Assembly (NCBI GenBank): GCA_946415245.1
Contig: CAMKRS010000004.1
Location: 32,410 to 96,409, forward strand
Source of the DNA: an uncultured Prevotella sp.
GTDB lineage: Bacteria > Bacteroidota > Bacteroidia > Bacteroidales > Bacteroidaceae
Direction of reading: 5' to 3'
DNA length: 64,000 nt
The notes below the pieces were generated by a model. That model was not told the DNA's origin. It made no database searches and saw only the letters and a list, made by a program, of their open reading frames with translations. The translations under genes and the position numbers were made by a program. This document shows, piece after piece, positions 29,978-38,180 of this stretch (positions are counted from its first letter, which is position 1; each line of letters begins with the position of its first letter).

Positions 29978-31009
29978 TTATTCTCCTGTTTCGTTCTTCC
30001 GCTTGCCAAAAAGGACGACAGCAATGACGGGAGCGCCCACCAAGGCTGTGACGCTATTAACAGGCAAAGCTCCCTCGAAGCCAGGCATACGAGCAATAAA
30101 ATTACAGAACAGAGCTAGCACAGCCCCACAAAGGGCTGTGGCAGGCATCAAGGTGCGATGATCAGAAGTGCGAAAGATGGCGCGAGCCAGATGAGGGACA
30201 GCCAGTCCGATGAACATGATTGGTCCGCAATAGGCTGTGACAATGGCGACTAATATGCCAGAAGAAACAATTACCAGCATACGACTGCGACGGATGTTAA
30301 GGCCTAGATTCGATGCATAACGGTCGCCCAATAGCATCAGGTTCATATCCTTCACCAACAGACAAGCCAAAGGCAACAAGATGCACATCAGTACAATGAA
30401 CAACACCATCTCATCGCCAGAGACTCTCGAAAACGAGCCCAGTCCCCACACGACAAACGACTTGACATCCTCTTCTGGAGCGAGGAACTTCAAGACACCA
30501 ATAATGGCATTGGCCAGATAACCTATCATCACACCGATAATTAACAAGGTGACGTTACCTTTCACTTTCTGCGACAACCAGAGTATCAGCAGCAATACGG
30601 CCATTGCACCTACGATAGCTGCCACACTCATAGCCGCATCACCCAAATAGCCCAATCGGGAGAGGGCTACGCCACCAATCTTTCCTGACAACAAGACCAC
30701 GAAAGCGACACCAAGGGCAGAACCATTGCTGATACCCAATACAGACGGACCTGCCAAGGGATTACGGAAGACCGTCTGCATCTGAAGTCCACTAACTGCA
30801 AGACCAGCACCTGCCACAATCGCCGTCAATGCCTGAGGCAGACGACTATTGAAAATGATATTCGTCCAAATCTCGTTGGAGTCGTCGCCCATCAGAATAC
30901 GACACACGTCTGCCACAGGAATCTTAACAGAACCGATAAGCAGGTTGATGATTAGCAACACCAGAATACCTGCGATAAGCGTCAATATAAGTGGCAGCGT
31001 CCGCTTCAT
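29978..31009 (-). CDS. FecCD/BtuC-type ABC transporter permease
   Basis: SRLPQALTAIVAGAGLAVSGLQMQTVFRNPLAGPSVLGISNGSALG; GPIMFIGLAVPHLAR. Confidence 0.93.
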   Translation of the reverse strand: MKRTLPLILTLIAGILVLLIINLLIGSVKIPVADVCRILMGDDSNEIWTNIIFNSRLPQALTAIVAGAGLAVSGLQMQTVFRNPLAGPSVLGISNGSALGVAFVVLLSGKIGGVALSRLGYLGDAAMSVAAIVGAMAVLLLILWLSQKVKGNVTLLIIGVMIGYLANAIIGVLKFLAPEEDVKSFVVWGLGSFSRVSGDEMVLFIVLMCILLPLACLLVKDMNLMLLGDRYASNLGLNIRRSRMLVIVSSGILVAIVTAYCGPIMFIGLAVPHLARAIFRTSDHRTLMPATALCGAVLALFCNFIARMPGFEGALPVNSVTALVGAPVIAVVLFGKRKNETGE

Positions 31010-31010
31010 G

Positions 31011-32123
31011 CTATTTCAATAGTCTGTAATAGGTAGGCTGATAATCGGGCTCTACGAGTTCTGGGTGGAAGATAGCTACAAAGTCCTTCAACAGGACATC
31101 AGGCTGGACAGGAGAAATCTCATAATAGGCCTGCTGCTTCATATTGCAATAGATGACCTTTTTCTCCTTGAAAGCCTTAAAGAGATCATTGCGGGGTTCA
31201 GAAGTTCTCAATGCCTCATAAGTAAAATCTCCAGGAAAACTATTCAAGATGCGCCAATAGTCAGCTTTGGCAGCGAGGGCATACATCTTCTCAAATTCCA
31301 GGTCTTCGCCAGCCGTCTCTTCATCATTGATAACATAGTCAGCACCTGCATCACGGAATATCTGTGCCAGATAGTTCTTGCCTCCAACAGCATGCCAGTT
31401 GCCATAGTGCATCTCACCACTGAATACCGTCGGATGAGTCTCTGCCTTGCTAGCCTTTTCCTTCAGGTCATTATATCGGCTCTCGATACCAGCAAATACT
31501 TCGTTGGCCTCGCGCTCCTTACCGATAAACATCCCCACGAACTTAATCCACTCAGCCTGACCCAACGGATCAAGTTCCTGATATCCCAAATGAGGCACCA
31601 ATGTAATGCCTGTCTCCTTGATAGCATCATAGCCACCACGCTTCGAAGGCGAGATAAAGATGACATCAGGATTGGCAGCCAGCACTAGTTCTGTGTCGAA
31701 GTTACCCTCCATACCGATCTTCACAATACGACCGTCCTTCACACGCGCCAAGATATCCTTGTTGAAGAGGTTCTTCGTGCCTGTTATACCTTTCACCACA
31801 TCGTGGGCATCGAGGATGGTGAAATTCGACAACTGCAAGGCCGTCATACAGATAGTATTATTGATAGGTACACGAATCTTTGTATAACCATTGGGCACAC
31901 TCACGTCGTCGCTTTGCACTAAAGCAAAGTGGTCGTTCTTCCCCACATCCACTAATCGAATATCAGCAGAGTCACGCACACTGAAACCTGTGGCATACTT
32001 GACATCGATGGTAGCGATGGAATCATTTGAAGCCGTATCAGCTGATGCCTGCGACTGTGCATTCTTCCCAGAACAAGCACAAAGAACGGCACATATAACC
32101 AACAAAAAGGCTGTTTTCTTCAT
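31011..32123 (-). CDS. periplasmic substrate-binding lipoprotein (BtuF-like)
   Basis: Lipobox VLCAC; NPDVIFISPSKRGG; start corrected to MKKTAFLLV at 32123. Confidence 0.88.
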   Translation of the reverse strand: MKKTAFLLVICAVLCACSGKNAQSQASADTASNDSIATIDVKYATGFSVRDSADIRLVDVGKNDHFALVQSDDVSVPNGYTKIRVPINNTICMTALQLSNFTILDAHDVVKGITGTKNLFNKDILARVKDGRIVKIGMEGNFDTELVLAANPDVIFISPSKRGGYDAIKETGITLVPHLGYQELDPLGQAEWIKFVGMFIGKEREANEVFAGIESRYNDLKEKASKAETHPTVFSGEMHYGNWHAVGGKNYLAQIFRDAGADYVINDEETAGEDLEFEKMYALAAKADYWRILNSFPGDFTYEALRTSEPRNDLFKAFKEKKVIYCNMKQQAYYEISPVQPDVLLKDFVAIFHPELVEPDYQPTYYRLLK

Positions 32124-32150
32124 TTCTTTAGCAATATTTCTTATTTGTCT

Positions 32151-32181
32151 GCAAAAGTACAAAATATTTTTGTATTTTTGC
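32151..32181. promoter_or_regulatory. palindromic divergent promoter region btuF-like / cobS
   Basis: GCAAAAGTACAAAATATTTTTGTATTTTTGC; TATTTTTG on plus and TACTTTTG on minus. Confidence 0.6.
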
Positions 32182-32198
32182 AAGCAAATTCGAATAAT

Positions 32199-32978
32199 AT
32201 GCAAATAAATATCGACCAAACCAAATGGTACGACAGAATTTGGGCCGCGTTCATCTTTTTCACGCGATTGCCCTTCTGGCGACTGCATGAACCATCGAAG
32301 GATAGCTACAAATCTGTTGTTGAGTATTGGCCTTTGACGGGCTGGCTCACTGGAGGTGCGATGGCAGCGACACTTTACTTCGGAAGTCTTGTGCTGCCTT
32401 ATGCCGTTGCCATTTTGTTAGCGATTGCGGTGAGACTGCTGATCACGGGTGCCTTGCATGAGGATGGTTTGGCAGATTTCCTCGATGGCTTCGGAGGTGG
32501 AGGCTCAGACCGCGAGCGTATCCTCACCATCATGAAAGACTCGCACATCGGGACTTATGGCGTTATCGGACTTCTCCTTTACCATCTGTTGTTGTTTGCG
32601 ACACTCTTATCGTTGTCGCCCATCATGGCAACTCTGACCATTCTGGCAGCAACACCCTACGCTAGGATGGTGACAGCAGAACTCATTCTGATGATGCCCT
32701 ACGCCAGACGGGAGGAAGAAGCCAAGAACAAAACCATTTATCGGAAGTTCAGCGCTTGGGCAGGCATCGGCCTCGCCATACAAGGCTTGTTGCCAATGGG
32801 CTTGTATCTTTGGTATACAGAATTATCTTGGGAGATGATTATCTTTATACCTTGTCTCGTGATGTATTTCCTCTATCTGCTCATCTGGAACAAGCTTCGT
32901 GGTTATACAGGTGATTGTTGTGGAGCCGTTTGTCTGTTGGTAGAGCTGACAGTATATTTAGTGGTATGTGCGCTATGA
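32199..32978 (+). CDS. cobS: adenosylcobinamide-GDP ribazoletransferase
   Basis: FFTRLPFW, GALHEDGLADFLDGFGGG, RERILTIMKDSHIGTYG. Confidence 0.95.
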   Translation: MQINIDQTKWYDRIWAAFIFFTRLPFWRLHEPSKDSYKSVVEYWPLTGWLTGGAMAATLYFGSLVLPYAVAILLAIAVRLLITGALHEDGLADFLDGFGGGGSDRERILTIMKDSHIGTYGVIGLLLYHLLLFATLLSLSPIMATLTILAATPYARMVTAELILMMPYARREEEAKNKTIYRKFSAWAGIGLAIQGLLPMGLYLWYTELSWEMIIFIPCLVMYFLYLLIWNKLRGYTGDCCGAVCLLVELTVYLVVCAL

Positions 32979-33484
32979 AAAAGATTATTCTGATTACTGG
33001 TGGACAGCGCTCAGGCAAGAGCAGTAAAGCTGAGGAACTGGCATTAAGCCTGAGTCCGAATCCCGTTTATATGGCCACAGCCCATATCTGGGACGAGGAA
33101 TTTCGTGAGCGTGTTCGCAAGCACCAGGAACGTCGTGGTCCTCAGTGGACAAACATCGAGGAAGAAACAAAATTAAGCCTACACGATATGACGGGCAGAG
33201 TGGTCGTTATTGACTGCGTGACACTCTGGCTGACGAATTTTTTCTTTGCTCATAACTCCGATGTCGATAAATCACTTGAATTGGCTAAGGCTGAGTTCGA
33301 TAAGTTCACAGAGCCTGATGCCATCTATATTTTTGTCACCAATGAAATTGGTAGCGGTGGTGTCAGCGACAATGCTATCCAACGAAAATTTACCGATCTT
33401 GAAGGCTGGATGAACCAATATATTGCCTCCAAAGCTGACAAAGTAATTTTGATGGTTAGTGGAATAGAAGTTAAAATCAAATGA
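32975..33484 (+). CDS. cobU: adenosylcobinamide kinase/guanylyltransferase
   Basis: LITGGQRSGKSSKAEELA, VVIDCVTLWLTN, VTNEIGSGGV. Confidence 0.95.
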   Translation: MKKIILITGGQRSGKSSKAEELALSLSPNPVYMATAHIWDEEFRERVRKHQERRGPQWTNIEEETKLSLHDMTGRVVVIDCVTLWLTNFFFAHNSDVDKSLELAKAEFDKFTEPDAIYIFVTNEIGSGGVSDNAIQRKFTDLEGWMNQYIASKADKVILMVSGIEVKIK

Positions 33485-34548
33485 AGACGTTCGACATACA
33501 ACCTACTGACAAGTCGATACAGGCAGTGATCCAAGAAAAGATCGACAACCTGAACAAACCCAAAGGCGCACTAGGCCGTCTAGAAGAGTTGGCGATGCAA
33601 ATCTGCCTGATTCAGCAGACATTGGAACCTTCTCTGGCACATCCTTGTCATTTGCTCTTGGGTGGCGATCATGGCATTGAGCGCGAGGGAGTCAGTGTCT
33701 CGCCTCGTGAGGTCACTTGGCAACAGATGATTAACTTCACTCGTGGTGGTGGCGGCGTCAACATGTTTTGTCGTCAACACGGCTTCAAACTCCGCATTGT
33801 TGATGTGGGTGTTGACTATGACTTGTCTAAGGTTGATGGTATTATCGACCGCAAGATAGCACGCAGCACTAAGAACTTCCTATACGAACCAGCGATGAGC
33901 GAAGAGGAATTCGATCGTGCTATTCAGATTGGCTCTGACCTCGTTGACGATTGTGCTGCTGAGGGTTGTCGCATACTCTGCATTGGCGAAATGGGCATTG
34001 GTAACACCTCGCCTTCGAGCATCTGGATGAGTATCTTTGGCAACATCCCCCTCAAAGACTGCATCGGTGCAGGTGCCGGCCTCAACGACGATGGCATCCG
34101 CCATAAATACGAAGTGCTATCAAAGGCTGTGTCACAATGGGGTCAGGATACTTTGTGTCATGGACATGTCACAAAGTATCCTGACCCCATTGTGACACTC
34201 CGCTATTTCGGTGGTTTTGAGATGATTGCCGCTATTGGTGCGATGCTCCGAGCAGCAGAACGGCATCTTGTGATATTAGTCGATGGCTTCATCATGACAG
34301 CTTGTGCTATGGCTGCCATCAAGCTTTACCCAGCCTCGCAAGACTACATGATCTTTACTCATTGTGGCGATGAATCTGGCCACAAGATGATGCTTGACAT
34401 TATAGATGCCAAACCCCTACTCCATCTTGGCCTCCGTCTTGGCGAAGGCACAGGCGCCCTTTGCGCTTTCCCAATCATCGACTCCGCCGTCCGTATGATG
34501 AACGAGATGAACAACTTCGACAACGCGAAGATTACTAAATACTTCTGA
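33481..34548 (+). CDS. cobT: nicotinate-nucleotide-dimethylbenzimidazole phosphoribosyltransferase
   Basis: LNKPKGALGRLEELA, GDHGIEREGVS, EMGIGNTSPSS, LRLGEGTGALCAFPII. Confidence 0.95.
   Translation: MKTFDIQPTDKSIQAVIQEKIDNLNKPKGALGRLEELAMQICLIQQTLEPSLAHPCHLLLGGDHGIEREGVSVSPREVTWQQMINFTRGGGGVNMFCRQHGFKLRIVDVGVDYDLSKVDGIIDRKIARSTKNFLYEPAMSEEEFDRAIQIGSDLVDDCAAEGCRILCIGEMGIGNTSPSSIWMSIFGNIPLKDCIGAGAGLNDDGIRHKYEVLSKAVSQWGQDTLCHGHVTKYPDPIVTLRYFGGFEMIAAIGAMLRAAERHLVILVDGFIMTACAMAAIKLYPASQDYMIFTHCGDESGHKMMLDIIDAKPLLHLGLRLGEGTGALCAFPIIDSAVRMMNEMNNFDNAKITKYF
34129..34198. repeat. perfect 29-bp inverted repeat with 12-nt loop inside cobT
   Basis: GTGTCACAATGGGGTCAGGATACTTTGTG - TCATGGACATGT - CACAAAGTATCCTGACCCCATTGTGACAC. 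Confidence 0.95.
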
Positions 34549-35503
34549 TGACGATGCTGGCTGCGACCAGCAATACCATCAATATCTCAGCCGTTCGATT
34601 CACGCGGACGGCTTTTTTCATATCATCAGTGGTGAGAGGTCGATCGTTGATGCCGATATAGGGCTTGTCGAAAAGTTGGCCGAAATAATAGTGAGGCCCA
34701 CCAAAACGACAATTAAGAATGCCAGCAAGGGCGGCTTCCGGATAGCCGCTATTGGGAGAAGCGTGATTTCGTCCGTTCTTCCAGACAAAACGCAATAGTC
34801 CCAAATGCCCATTGGCCAAGATCATCAGCAAGGCCGTGAGGCGGGCGGGGATATAGTTGGCAATGTCATCGATATGAGCAGCCCAACAGCCGAAGTCACG
34901 ATAGCGCTCTGTCTTGTAGCCTATCATCGAGTCGAGAGTATTCACCATCTTATAAGCCAACATACCAGGAGTACCTAGAATAGCAAACCAGAACAAAGGA
35001 GCAATCACACCATCGCTCAGATTTTCTGCCAAGGTCTCCAAAGCAGCAATACGAACCTCTTGCGCAGACAGTTCTGATGTATCGCGTCCTACGATACGCG
35101 CCACTTGCTGACGGCCTTCTTCAAGCGAGCGATCAAGGGCTAGAAAGACTGCCCGTACCTCACGAATGAGTGTCGTTCCCGCCAAACAATAAAAGATAGC
35201 CAGAATATCGAACAGATAAAGAAGCACGGGTATCTGATACACCTGTTCATGAGTACCGTCGAAAATAAGCAGAGCGAAAATGCCTAAGAGTTTTCGAAGC
35301 ATCCAGACGACGACAAAGACAAAAAGAATTAGTCCGATAGCAGTCAGAGCACCTTTCAACTTACGATAACTCCCCTTGTTCAGGCTGTGTTCGAAGGTAG
35401 AAATAACCTTGCCGAACCACACGATAGGATGTGGCAGTCGCACTGGGTCGCCAAAGATGAGGTCGAGCACCCAACCTATCAAAAGGGTTATCGCATTAGC
35501 CAT
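34535..35503 (-). CDS. cbiB: adenosylcobinamide-phosphate synthase (CbiB/CobD)
   Basis: LIGWVLDLIFGDPVRLPHPIVWFG, ETLAENLSDGVIAPLFW, NSGYPEAALAG. Confidence 0.95.
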   Translation of the reverse strand: MANAITLLIGWVLDLIFGDPVRLPHPIVWFGKVISTFEHSLNKGSYRKLKGALTAIGLILFVFVVVWMLRKLLGIFALLIFDGTHEQVYQIPVLLYLFDILAIFYCLAGTTLIREVRAVFLALDRSLEEGRQQVARIVGRDTSELSAQEVRIAALETLAENLSDGVIAPLFWFAILGTPGMLAYKMVNTLDSMIGYKTERYRDFGCWAAHIDDIANYIPARLTALLMILANGHLGLLRFVWKNGRNHASPNSGYPEAALAGILNCRFGGPHYYFGQLFDKPYIGINDRPLTTDDMKKAVRVNRTAEILMVLLVAASIVIRSI

Positions 35504-36923
35504 TAGTCAGAATTTTGTAAATCTGGTCGATGTCCATATGTTGACGTACGTGGTCAGCCAACTTGTTATACTGTTCTTCCTTAAAGTCAGCAAGACTTTG
35601 TTCAGAATGAATAGAAACGGTCTTATCTTTGAGCAAATATTCAATCACAGGGGCATTATCGAGAAAACCGTGAATATAGGTGCCGATGCAATGGTCGGTC
35701 TGCAAGATAGCCTCAGCAGTATCACTGACGCCCTGATGAATCTCATAGCCTTGACACTCGTGACCTTCGAACAAAAACGTTACTTGCTTAGTGGTCTTCT
35801 CAGGTGTCATCGTGGTATGAATAGGCAGAAGACCGAGGCCAGGCAGACTCGTGATACTGCCTTCGATACCATCAGGATCTTCAACCGTCTGACCTAACAT
35901 CTGATAACCGCCACAAATGCCAATCACCATCTTTCCATCGCGATGTGCACGCTGAATAGCCTGTGCACAACCATTACGACGCAGTTCCATCAAATCGTCG
36001 AGTGTGGCTTTGGTACCTGGCAGAATGATGATGTCAGCCTGTTGGATATCAGAGGTATTATTGGTATAGAAAAGATTGATACGTGAGTCACGCTCTAACG
36101 TATCAAAATCAGTATAGTTGCTGATATGTCGCAACAACACCACAGCAACATTCACCTTACCCTCAGCCAATTGACGACGTTTCTGCTCCAATGCTACACT
36201 ATCTTCCTCATCGATATAGATATCTTTATAATAAGGTATCACGCCCAAGACGGGCACACCACAAATATCTTCGAGCATCTTGCGACCCTCATCAAAAAGA
36301 CGCATATCGCCACGAAACTTATTGATGATAATGCCCTTGATAAGTTGTCTGTCTTCTGGGCTCTGCAAAGCGATGCTGCCATAGACGGAAGCAAACACGC
36401 CCCCTCTGTCGATATCGCCCACCAAAATGACATCTGCCTTTGCATGTCGCGCCATCGACATATTCACCAAATCGCGATCTTTCAGATTGATTTCTGCGAT
36501 ACTGCCAGCACCCTCCATCACAATGGGATTATAGCGTTTGGCCAAATGATCGAAAGCATCGCAGACCTCTTTGCGGAAGTCGATTTCCGATGTTCCACGA
36601 CGCCAGTAATCGTAGGCATCTTTGTTGCCGATGGGCTTGCCATTCAGAATGACTTGGGAAGTATGGTCGCTTTGGGGCTTCAACAGCAAGGGGTTCATGT
36701 CCGTATGACAAGGAATGCCCGCAGCCTCAGCCTGAACAGCCTGAGCGCGTCCTATCTCGAATCCTTCTGGTGTAGCATAAGAGTTCAGTGCCATATTCTG
36801 AGCCTTGAAAGGTGCAGGCTGATAACCATCCTGACGGAATATCCGACAGAAAGCTGCTGCAACGATACTCTTACCGACATCGCTGCCTGTACCTGCGAAC
36901 ATAATAGGATGCAACTGCTTCAT
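35496..36923 (-). CDS. cobQ: cobyric acid synthase (CobQ/CbiP)
   Basis: MFAGTGSDVGKSIVAAAFCRIFRQDG, FKAQNMALNSYATPEGFEIGRAQ, IGICGGYQMLG. Confidence 0.95.
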   Translation of the reverse strand: MKQLHPIMFAGTGSDVGKSIVAAAFCRIFRQDGYQPAPFKAQNMALNSYATPEGFEIGRAQAVQAEAAGIPCHTDMNPLLLKPQSDHTSQVILNGKPIGNKDAYDYWRRGTSEIDFRKEVCDAFDHLAKRYNPIVMEGAGSIAEINLKDRDLVNMSMARHAKADVILVGDIDRGGVFASVYGSIALQSPEDRQLIKGIIINKFRGDMRLFDEGRKMLEDICGVPVLGVIPYYKDIYIDEEDSVALEQKRRQLAEGKVNVAVVLLRHISNYTDFDTLERDSRINLFYTNNTSDIQQADIIILPGTKATLDDLMELRRNGCAQAIQRAHRDGKMVIGICGGYQMLGQTVEDPDGIEGSITSLPGLGLLPIHTTMTPEKTTKQVTFLFEGHECQGYEIHQGVSDTAEAILQTDHCIGTYIHGFLDNAPVIEYLLKDKTVSIHSEQSLADFKEEQYNKLADHVRQHMDIDQIYKILTNG

Positions 36924-38179
36924 ATCTGATAGAGATGGGTATAACTGGCTAAAACATTCTTGTATCGGAACACGGGTGTAGGGACAGGCTCACCTTTAGC
37001 ATCGTAAACCTGAACAATGCTTTTAGGCACTTCGCCCACAAATTGGGTATAATGAAACTCGTGGCCTCTGTATTCCTTGCCATCGAGCATAAATTGACGA
37101 TAGCCCAGCGAGAGTTTGCGGTCTACCTTGCACGCAGAAATCTTGTAGGGTAGCACACCGCACATCGGATACTCGCCCTCATCAGTCACGATGCTCTCAC
37201 ATAGATACATCATACCTCCACATTCTGCCACAATTCTCCCACCCTGCTCTGCATAATCACGAATCGCTTTCCTGCAAGTTTCATTCCCCACCAATGTCTC
37301 CAAATGCTTCTCAGGATAGCCGCCTGGGAGATAGAGCAAATCGATACCATCAAACAAAGGTACCTCCGTCTCAGGATCGAAACACCTTACCTTTTCGAAT
37401 CTGTCGAGGGTTTCCTGATAGAGAAAGCTAAACGACTCCGCATTGCGAGCCAAAAGGACAGATTGTTCCCACCTTGGGAATGAATTGTTCCCACCTTGGG
37501 AATCATTTGTTCCCAGCCTGGGAATAAAAAGCTTGCTTAGCTCCTGCCATCTGACATGTTCCTCCAGAAGATTCATCAGCACTTTGCTCTCTGGCTGCTG
37601 CGAGAAGTCGAGTCCTAAGTAGCGAGAGCCTTGTTCTAACGAAGGATTCTTGGGCAGATAGCCGAAGCATTCGACGCCCAGATCCTCACACACCTGCTGC
37701 AACATCGAAAAGTGTTTTTCCGACCCTACCTTATTAAAGATGACGCCTGCGATGCGCACATCCTCTCTGAAATGGATAAAGCCCGATAGCAATGCCGCCA
37801 TCGAATAAGCAGCCGACTTTGCATCGACCACCAAGACCACAGGAACATCCAGCACACGGGCTATCTCATACGACGAGCCTTTCTCACGATCATAGCCGTC
37901 GAAGAGTCCCATCATCCCCTCTACGATACATACATCAGCACCTGAACCATAATGCATAAACAGCTCTCGCACATGCTCTGGCGAAGCCATAAACGTATCA
38001 AGATTGATGCTGGGTCGTCCGCAAACAGCCTCATGGAACTTCGTGTCAATATAGTCAGGTCCGCACTTGAAAGGCTGCACCTTCATCCCCTTCGAGGTCA
38101 GCAACGCCATCAGTCCTCTGGCAATTGTCGTCTTGCCAGAGCCGCTCGTGGGTGCTGCTATGAGAAATGCCTTCTTCAT
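36920..38179 (-). CDS. cbiA: cobyrinate a,c-diamide synthase (CobB/CbiA)
   Basis: APTSGSGKTTIARGLM, FKCGPDYIDTKFH, YLPGGYPE, AECGGMMYLC. Confidence 0.95.
   Translation of the reverse strand: MKKAFLIAAPTSGSGKTTIARGLMALLTSKGMKVQPFKCGPDYIDTKFHEAVCGRPSINLDTFMASPEHVRELFMHYGSGADVCIVEGMMGLFDGYDREKGSSYEIARVLDVPVVLVVDAKSAAYSMAALLSGFIHFREDVRIAGVIFNKVGSEKHFSMLQQVCEDLGVECFGYLPKNPSLEQGSRYLGLDFSQQPESKVLMNLLEEHVRWQELSKLFIPRLGTNDSQGGNNSFPRWEQSVLLARNAESFSFLYQETLDRFEKVRCFDPETEVPLFDGIDLLYLPGGYPEKHLETLVGNETCRKAIRDYAEQGGRIVAECGGMMYLCESIVTDEGEYPMCGVLPYKISACKVDRKLSLGYRQFMLDGKEYRGHEFHYTQFVGEVPKSIVQVYDAKGEPVPTPVFRYKNVLASYTHLYQI
37463..37528. repeat. three 22-bp palindrome-bearing tandem repeats inside cbiA
   Basis: TTGTTCCCACCTTGGGAAT at 37463 and 37485, TTGTTCCCAGCCTGGGAAT at 37507. 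Confidence 0.9.
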
Positions 38180-38180
38180 C

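Noticed and set aside
36126-36929. 267-aa plus-strand ORF
   Set aside because: Antisense shadow of cobQ/cbiP.
37463-37528. CRISPR-like reading of the 22-bp repeats in cbiA
   Set aside because: Units are contiguous with no spacers, only three copies, inside a coding frame, and no cas genes nearby.
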